Origin: a virus
Direction: 5' to 3' (one strand)
DNA length: 36,052 nucleotides
Virus record (IMG/VR): IMGVR_UViG_3300034375_002046
Span: 1-36,052 of that record
The notes under the pieces were generated by a model. It had not been told where the DNA came from. It did no database searches and saw only the letters and a list, made by a program, of their open reading frames with translations. Positions 31,197-36,052 of this stretch are shown here, piece by piece (the stretch's first letter is position 1; every line of letters begins with the position of its first letter). The position numbers and the translations under genes are program-made.

Positions 31197-33182
31197 TTAG
31201 CCTCTCAATAAATCTATAAGTTCATCAAACTCATTATAAGTATCTATTATACCGCCACTTTTTGCTGCATAAGGGCGGCTTGCCATATTAGGGTTAAAAA
31301 TACTTTCGCCACCTATATCGTATAAATAGTCAATTTGCGCTAGCTCTGGCCCTGTTACTCTAACGCCACGAGAACTACTAGGCAAACTCGTACTGGGGGT
31401 TTGTACGACACCACAAATTTCTGGATTAAAGTACGCATATACTGGGTTATCACAAAGATCAGTATCTACCCCGCACTTCTCTGGGTTTGCTGCTGCATAG
31501 TCTGCATCCAAGCACGGGTCAGTTTTTGTACCGCACTCTATCGGATTCTCTGCTGCATATGCTGGATTTAAACAGGGGTCTTCGGGAGGTGGCGGTGCGC
31601 CTTCATAACAGAAACTCTGTACAGTCTGCCCCGTAGGCACTGCTCTGCCGGGCTTATCACTATTCGGCGGACACTCGATAATACGGACTGTCCCGCATAT
31701 TTCTGGGTTTTCAGCAGCATACGCTGGATTTAGGCAAGGATCAGTTGTTGTCCCGCATATTTCTGGGTTTTCAGCAGCATACGCTGGATTTAGGCAAGGA
31801 TCAGTTGTTGTCCCACATATTTCTGGGTTTTCAGCAGCATACGCTGGATTTAGGCAAGGATCAGTTTTTGTACCGCATATTTCTGGGTTTTCAGCAGCAT
31901 ACGCTGGGTCTAGGCAAGGATCAGTTTTTGTACCGCATATTTCTGGGTTTTCAGCAGCATACGCTGGGTCTAGGCAAGGATCAGTTTTTGTACCGCACTC
32001 TACCGGATTTTCAGCAGCATACGCTGGGTCTAGGCAAGGATCAGTGGGTGGAGTACCGCACTCTACCGGATTTTCAGCAGCATACGCTGGGTCTAGGCAA
32101 GGATCAAGTTTTGGCCCCATATCGCCACACTGTATGGGGTTTGCAGCCTTATACTCGGGGTCTAGGCATGGGTCATCAACAGTGATTTCACCAGTGCCTG
32201 TTGTGTCCCCACATATATCGGGGTTTGCAGCGGCGTATATCGCGTTATCACAAAGGTCATCTGTAGTAACGGTGCTCTTCTTGTCGCCACATTCCTCAAG
32301 ACTGTCTACTTCCGCACCAGCATTTTCGTACTCTGCTGGGCAAATTACTTTCTCAGCCTTTTTGGTGCCAGTACCAGACTTAGGTATACAACTGAAAGTA
32401 GCGCGGTCGTAGGTTTCGTCATCTCCACAAGTTTGTGAGAGCACAAAATGTATTGCTTCAATACCTGTTACACCAGCTTCCGCTTCTACAACGTCAGCAC
32501 CCGTACCACCACTAAGTATTATGTCTCCTCTTTCACTGCCTGTTGTAACTGTCGCTGTGCTTCCCCCCGGACGCGTAGATGTACCTTGTGGTGTAGTCGT
32601 TCCTCTTTGCTGACTTCTTGTTCCTACAGGCTCAAAATCAATACTTATGCCTCCGGGGCCAATAACAGCATCACCCCTTACATCGTTCATCCCTATGTAT
32701 TCAAGCCCTTTGTCGACATATTCAGCGGCTTTGTTCATTGCCCCTTCAAGGACATCTCCTAGTATCGGGACATCTGTTACACCGGGTATGCGTTGATTCA
32801 GCACTGGGGCTACTATTTCGGTAGGAGATATACCTAGCAGCATTCCCTCGGCCATAGCGTCTTCCAGCGCCTCCGTAGCGCCTTCAGTGCCGCCTTCCGC
32901 GCTCGTCGCTATGTCATTAACTGCACGCTCTATACGGCTTTTTGCTTGAAACTCTGCCGCTTCCTCGGGCGTCATTGGAGTTTCTTGCAAGGTGCTATCA
33001 AAGAAGCCCAGTAGGTCTAAAACACCGTAAGCGGCAGCCAGTGGCCCAAGACCCTTCGCTAAAGCCCCTAATCCTAAGCTAGCTGCTCCTTCAGCCGCTA
33101 TATTTGCAGCACCATACTTCGCTGCTGCCTGCGTACCCATTGCGTCAAAAACTGCTGGGTCTATGTAGGGGCCGTTACTCAT
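31197..33182 (-). CDS. Virion protein with 12 Cys-bearing tandem repeats
   Basis: This 661-residue protein has a Gly/Ala-rich hydrophobic N-terminus (about 22-62). A Thr/Gly-rich stretch follows, then twelve copies of a unit of about 20 residues, DPCLDPAYAAENPEICG and variants, between about residues 306 and 593. The seven central copies are contiguous and nearly identical; the outer ones have diverged. Each unit has two cysteines 13 residues apart, suggesting small disulphide-linked or metal-binding hairpins that form a rod or fibre. The C-terminus carries SGGIIDTYNEFDELIDLLRG, a motif related to those in neighbouring virion proteins. The gene is probably a tail or fibre-associated component. 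No enzymatic domain is seen. Confidence 0.65.
   Translation of the reverse strand: MSNGPYIDPAVFDAMGTQAAAKYGAANIAAEGAASLGLGALAKGLGPLAAAYGVLDLLGFFDSTLQETPMTPEEAAEFQAKSRIERAVNDIATSAEGGTEGATEALEDAMAEGMLLGISPTEIVAPVLNQRIPGVTDVPILGDVLEGAMNKAAEYVDKGLEYIGMNDVRGDAVIGPGGISIDFEPVGTRSQQRGTTTPQGTSTRPGGSTATVTTGSERGDIILSGGTGADVVEAEAGVTGIEAIHFVLSQTCGDDETYDRATFSCIPKSGTGTKKAEKVICPAEYENAGAEVDSLEECGDKKSTVTTDDLCDNAIYAAANPDICGDTTGTGEITVDDPCLDPEYKAANPIQCGDMGPKLDPCLDPAYAAENPVECGTPPTDPCLDPAYAAENPVECGTKTDPCLDPAYAAENPEICGTKTDPCLDPAYAAENPEICGTKTDPCLNPAYAAENPEICGTTTDPCLNPAYAAENPEICGTTTDPCLNPAYAAENPEICGTVRIIECPPNSDKPGRAVPTGQTVQSFCYEGAPPPPEDPCLNPAYAAENPIECGTKTDPCLDADYAAANPEKCGVDTDLCDNPVYAYFNPEICGVVQTPSTSLPSSSRGVRVTGPELAQIDYLYDIGGESIFNPNMASRPYAAKSGGIIDTYNEFDELIDLLRG
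31690..32105 (-). repeat. 60-base tandem repeats inside the Cys-repeat gene
   Basis: About seven head-to-tail units of 60 bases (one of 63) lie here. Neighbouring units differ at very few positions: those at 31741-31800 and 31801-31860 differ by one base, and those at 31861-31920 and 31921-31980 are identical. They encode the central copies of the DPCLxPAYAAENPxxCG protein unit. The high identity points to recent expansion by slippage or unequal recombination, and copy number may vary between relatives. Confidence 0.9.
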
Positions 33183-33189
33183 CTCTCAC

Positions 33190-33843
33190 CTACGGAGGTG
33201 TCGGTAGTGTCTCAGGCAATACTGAGACGAAAGTTACAGTGATTACAGCAGAGGGTTCGCCGGGGTGAGGTGCTACCGCAGTCTCAGTATCCAGCCTTGT
33301 ATCTATGTCGTCTGATGACCACATCATCTCTATGTACGACCCTGCCTGTAAATCAATACTAAAACTCCACGCAATGTCGGTACTGTCGTTGGAGCCTTGT
33401 AAAACCAAATGTCTGGCCGAATAGCCTATATCCGTACCATCTCGCCTGATCCACACATACACGTTCTTGGACGAGGCTGACCCAGTAGCTGCTTGGGCTA
33501 CAAACTGGAAGTTATAAATACCAGAATATGTTACTGTAATCTGGCTGTTAGAACCGCCGTTTATCGTTATTGCTTCGCTCAAATAAGTGTTTTCAAAACT
33601 AACTACCTGAGCTGTGTTTACTACTGCTATGGGTTGATCTGTAGTGGAGAAGAACAAACCATTAGGCTTTTCTATAAACTGACCACCAAATTCACCGGTT
33701 ACCAAGTTTACACTGTTTGCTAACCTGTTGAAAAACAAACGCAAAATATTATTTAGGTCATCTAAATATCTTCGCAGTGTAGTTCCCGTTGGCGGTATGG
33801 GTAGGGCAGGATTCTCTACCTTACTTACGAGGCGCTTAGCCAC
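33190..33843 (-). CDS. Jelly-roll-like fibre or appendage protein
   Basis: This 217-residue protein has a helical N-terminal segment (TTLRRYLDDLNNILRLFFNR) suited to trimerisation or anchoring. A beta-rich domain follows with ITVTYSGIYNFQFVAQA, VYVWIRRDGTDIGYSARHLV and LQAGSYIEMMWSSDD, a pattern resembling the C1q/TNF jelly-roll used in phage fibres and head decorations. It probably forms part of a tail or head fibre that contacts the cell surface. It starts at GTG 33843, overlapping the upstream stop (TAGTG), so translation is coupled to the tail protein gene. The sequence alone does not say which structure it decorates. Confidence 0.6.
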   Translation of the reverse strand: MAKRLVSKVENPALPIPPTGTTLRRYLDDLNNILRLFFNRLANSVNLVTGEFGGQFIEKPNGLFFSTTDQPIAVVNTAQVVSFENTYLSEAITINGGSNSQITVTYSGIYNFQFVAQAATGSASSKNVYVWIRRDGTDIGYSARHLVLQGSNDSTDIAWSFSIDLQAGSYIEMMWSSDDIDTRLDTETAVAPHPGEPSAVITVTFVSVLPETLPTPP

Positions 33844-35732
33844 TAGCCTCTCCTACCGTCAGGCCGCATATCCATCCTAGGTGCGCCCAGTTTCCAAGTT
33901 ACTCCTAGCTCTGTAGACTCAATCTTGATCGACATCTGCCGACCCCGTACCCGTGTAAATACCTGCCCTGTAAATTCTTCTACAGGAAATACGGCTGTTC
34001 TGGTGACCGTTGCACTGCTGTTGCCCCCGACCGACGCTGGGTTATACCGTCCAGAACCTGAGTTTTCCAAGGGGTTCAGAGTCATGGTAGCCGCAGGAGA
34101 ATCTGCTGTAGAGCCGTCAAACGTCATATCAGGCAGCATACGGTTAATCAGCATAAACCGGTCGCCATCGTCCAGATCGAACTGTGCTGAGGTAATATTT
34201 GCTGTAAATGCTGTAGGCGTGCCGGTCTCGTTATCATCCACACCTTTCTCGTGGTTAACCAGTTTGTTACCAAAAGTAGCAGCTATAGGAAAATCACGTA
34301 AATCAGCATCAAGCCACGCTGAGCGAGACAAATTACCGTAGTACCAGACGTTTTCGACGTAGTTATACACCACATACCGATCATTCTGTGTAGCCCCAGC
34401 AGAGCAGTAGAACCACCATATCTCATCAAACTGCTCGTTAGAACCACAGACTACCTGATCTGCTTGGCCTTGGTTAAAGTCATCAAATATATAGCTACGC
34501 ACGTCACAAGGTAGTGTTTTAACCGTACCATCATAGTAGTAGAACGTGTTCAGACCCATCCAATAAGCAATATTGTTTGAGTACACAGCCGCATTCGGGC
34601 TGGCTATGGTGATGTTTGAGCCTAGAAGCTGCGCTCCCCATACCTCTGGAGCACCCAGATATTGTAGGCCGTACAGGGCCGCATCTGACCAGACTAATAT
34701 TTCCTGTCGTGCTTGGATAGCATCAACGATTTCTGTACCGTCTGATAGCCGTAAACTACCCGCTTGGTTAGTCGCGGCAGGTGTCCAATTAGCCACGTCC
34801 TCTTGGTCAGACCAACGAATTAACATAGGATCAAGTGTAGAGGTGCCTATGTCATTAGCCCCAAAACAGAACGCAAAGCGGAATATATCTGATACAAACG
34901 CTAAATTTACTGTAGTAGGTACATCAGACGCTCCACCTAAAGAACTGACGTATACGCCCCGTGTACCGACCCCAGAGCTTGCATCCCAGTACAGTGGTGC
35001 CCCACCACGGTGGGCAAAGAACAAGTCCTCACCGAAGTTAGATTGACTCCAGATACGCATAGGAGCCAGTGTTGTACCGCCTGTACCCCACGTTCCAAAC
35101 CCCCAACGCCCCGCACCCCAACCGGAAAACGGCACTTCAATCTCATTACCTGTATTGATCTGGTAGGCACCTACGACAGAAGCCCCGCCGTTGCCTGTAT
35201 CTGATGCGTTAGCCAGAACCTCGTTGCCGCTAGTGTCCTTAGCCTCAATTGTGTAGGAATCTTCGTTAATTATGGTGGCTATCTGATACTCCTGATTGAG
35301 CACGTCCGCCGTAATATTGCCGCCTAATGAGACAGCTCCAGAAAAGGTAACAAAGTCATTCTGGATGGCACCGTGGGCTGTATCAGATACGGTAAGTGTG
35401 GCATCGCCGTTTACGGCTGCAAACGTAACATCGCCCGCTGCTGTGGTTGCTCTAATAGGGGTAACATCGAAGTAAGCCCCACCTCGTTCTATGTAGTATT
35501 TGAGGTTGGTACCAACAGCTACGAGGTTTTGTCCGGACAGCGTGGCCCAGTTGAATAGTGAGCGTGCTACACCTAGATAAGTATTGGAAGAAACCTGCTC
35601 CCAACCGCCTATTTTCTGGGGTAGGCCACGTCTGAAACGCACCTTGTCGGTCTCGTACCACTGACCTTCGGCGGCGTAACGGGTGGTTTCTCTGTTTACA
35701 CCCGCTTTGAATTGTAGTTTTTTAATCGCCAT
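33843..35732 (-). CDS. P22 gp10-like tail stabilisation protein
   Basis: This 629-residue, strongly beta-rich protein opens with LQFKAGVNRETTRYAAEGQW and DKVRFRRGLPQKIGGW, the N-terminal pattern of the phage stabilisation family (P22 gp10, Phage_stabilise). It goes on with repeated short strands such as ILVWSDAALYGLQYLG and WWFYCSAG that fit a beta-propeller-like fold. P22 gp10 sits below the portal adaptor, closes the DNA channel and builds the short tail tube. Its presence is the best evidence for a podovirus. An Ig-like insertion may lie at about 95-170. GAGG (followed by TTTAA) precedes ATG 35732. It lies 7 bases after the lysozyme stop. Confidence 0.75.
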   Translation of the reverse strand: MAIKKLQFKAGVNRETTRYAAEGQWYETDKVRFRRGLPQKIGGWEQVSSNTYLGVARSLFNWATLSGQNLVAVGTNLKYYIERGGAYFDVTPIRATTAAGDVTFAAVNGDATLTVSDTAHGAIQNDFVTFSGAVSLGGNITADVLNQEYQIATIINEDSYTIEAKDTSGNEVLANASDTGNGGASVVGAYQINTGNEIEVPFSGWGAGRWGFGTWGTGGTTLAPMRIWSQSNFGEDLFFAHRGGAPLYWDASSGVGTRGVYVSSLGGASDVPTTVNLAFVSDIFRFAFCFGANDIGTSTLDPMLIRWSDQEDVANWTPAATNQAGSLRLSDGTEIVDAIQARQEILVWSDAALYGLQYLGAPEVWGAQLLGSNITIASPNAAVYSNNIAYWMGLNTFYYYDGTVKTLPCDVRSYIFDDFNQGQADQVVCGSNEQFDEIWWFYCSAGATQNDRYVVYNYVENVWYYGNLSRSAWLDADLRDFPIAATFGNKLVNHEKGVDDNETGTPTAFTANITSAQFDLDDGDRFMLINRMLPDMTFDGSTADSPAATMTLNPLENSGSGRYNPASVGGNSSATVTRTAVFPVEEFTGQVFTRVRGRQMSIKIESTELGVTWKLGAPRMDMRPDGRRG

Positions 35733-35739
35733 TTAAACC

Positions 35740-36052
35740 TCATTCCGCATATTCACCGCTAGCGATCATGTCGGTAAGCTCTAAAGCACGCCCACCAACT
35801 TGTCTTGCCCATCGAGAGTCCAAAAACTCTACAGCAGCTTCTTTATAGTTAGCCGCTTCCATAGCAGCTAATGCGCGTCGAAAGCCCCGCAAACGCGTAG
35901 CTCCGAGGTTAAATGCAATGTCAATCATAGCATCTTTTCGGACATCATCAAGATCGTTAAACCATGCGTACTCTGCGGCTAACTCCTTGATTACTCTGGC
36001 AATATCATTTTCTAGGAGGAAATCTACCTCTTCGTCAGACAGCCCAATGCCG
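35740..36052 (-). CDS. GH24-like lysozyme, 5' end cut by window edge
   Basis: Only the last 103 residues are inside the window. The frame stays open to the right edge and stops at 35740. Visible sequence includes LSDEEVDFLLENDIARVIKE, then VRKDAMIDIAFNLGATRLRG and RRALAAMEAANYKEAAVEFL followed by DSRWARQVGGRALELTDMI. This is the C-terminal lobe of the T4-lysozyme-like GH24 muramidase fold. The catalytic Glu would lie upstream, outside the window. It is either the phage endolysin or a virion lysozyme, and its place before the tail genes leaves both open. An internal ATG at 35928 is not the true start, because coding sequence clearly continues upstream of it. Confidence 0.8.
   Translation of the reverse strand, partial: GIGLSDEEVDFLLENDIARVIKELAAEYAWFNDLDDVRKDAMIDIAFNLGATRLRGFRRALAAMEAANYKEAAVEFLDSRWARQVGGRALELTDMIASGEYAE

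Noticed and set aside
31690-32105. CRISPR array
   Set aside because: The 60-base units are contiguous, without unique spacers, and are in frame within a gene.
31745-32185. 146-codon plus-strand repeat protein
   Set aside because: It is a by-product of the 60-base repeats of the minus-strand gene read in the other direction, and has no ribosome binding site or context.

Overview
This window reads as part of the genome of a tailed double-stranded DNA phage (Caudoviricetes), most likely a short-tailed marine or aquatic type. The evidence is a compact early cluster of replication and nucleotide-handling genes on the plus strand, facing a late cluster of very long virion genes on the minus strand. 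The late cluster includes a P22 gp10-like tail protein, a 2211-residue polyvalent ejection-type protein and several Gly/Gln/Ala-rich structural proteins of the sort seen in marine podoviruses. No terminase, portal, capsid, integrase or tRNA gene is visible, and the right edge cuts a lysozyme gene, so the window is a fragment. The host cannot be named from sequence alone; the lysozyme types suit a Gram-negative host.

Layout. Bases 1-724 hold no convincing gene but are dense in signals: hairpin-bearing direct repeats (1-154), palindromic operator-like sites, an array of TTGCAACC/GGTTGCAA octamers flanking an almost pure A/T block (a candidate replication origin), and a good sigma70-type promoter. 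From 725 to 6969 comes an early operon: two small proteins, a PNKP-type HAD phosphatase, a small membrane protein, a DUF3150-like / MoxR-type AAA ATPase / VWA-metallopeptidase cassette, two unknowns and a VRR-NUC nuclease. A strongly folded, gene-poor leader (about 6970-7240) precedes an AT-richer unknown gene. A nest of tiny overlapping genes follows (8227-9562), with a GNAT-like protein among them. From 9559 to 20005 lie a SleB-like cell-wall hydrolase, a zinc-ribbon protein, an SNase-like nuclease, a family A DNA polymerase, a Cas4/AddB-like iron-sulphur nuclease, an SNF2-type helicase, an excisionase-like HTH protein, a probable ssDNA-binding protein and a 954-residue primase-helicase. A strong terminator separates the converging clusters at about 20050-20073.

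The minus-strand late operon, read right to left, runs: GH24-like lysozyme (cut by the window edge), gp10-like tail protein, jelly-roll-like fibre protein, Cys-repeat virion protein, three Gly/Ala/Gln-rich virion proteins (the last with a muralytic-type domain), then the giant zincin-containing polyvalent protein. Spacing is tight, and stop-start overlaps such as ATGA and TAGTG recur on both strands.

Working model (inference): the palindromic operators and the promoter near 600 control the early operon. The primase-helicase, PolA, SSB-like protein, SNF2 helicase and nucleases form the replication and recombination set. The AAA/VWA pair probably remodels a host or phage complex. The late operon builds the tail and the internal ejection apparatus. 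A leucine at the PolA 762-equivalent position and an excisionase-like HTH hint at a temperate or slow-replicating lifestyle, but no integrase is present to confirm it.
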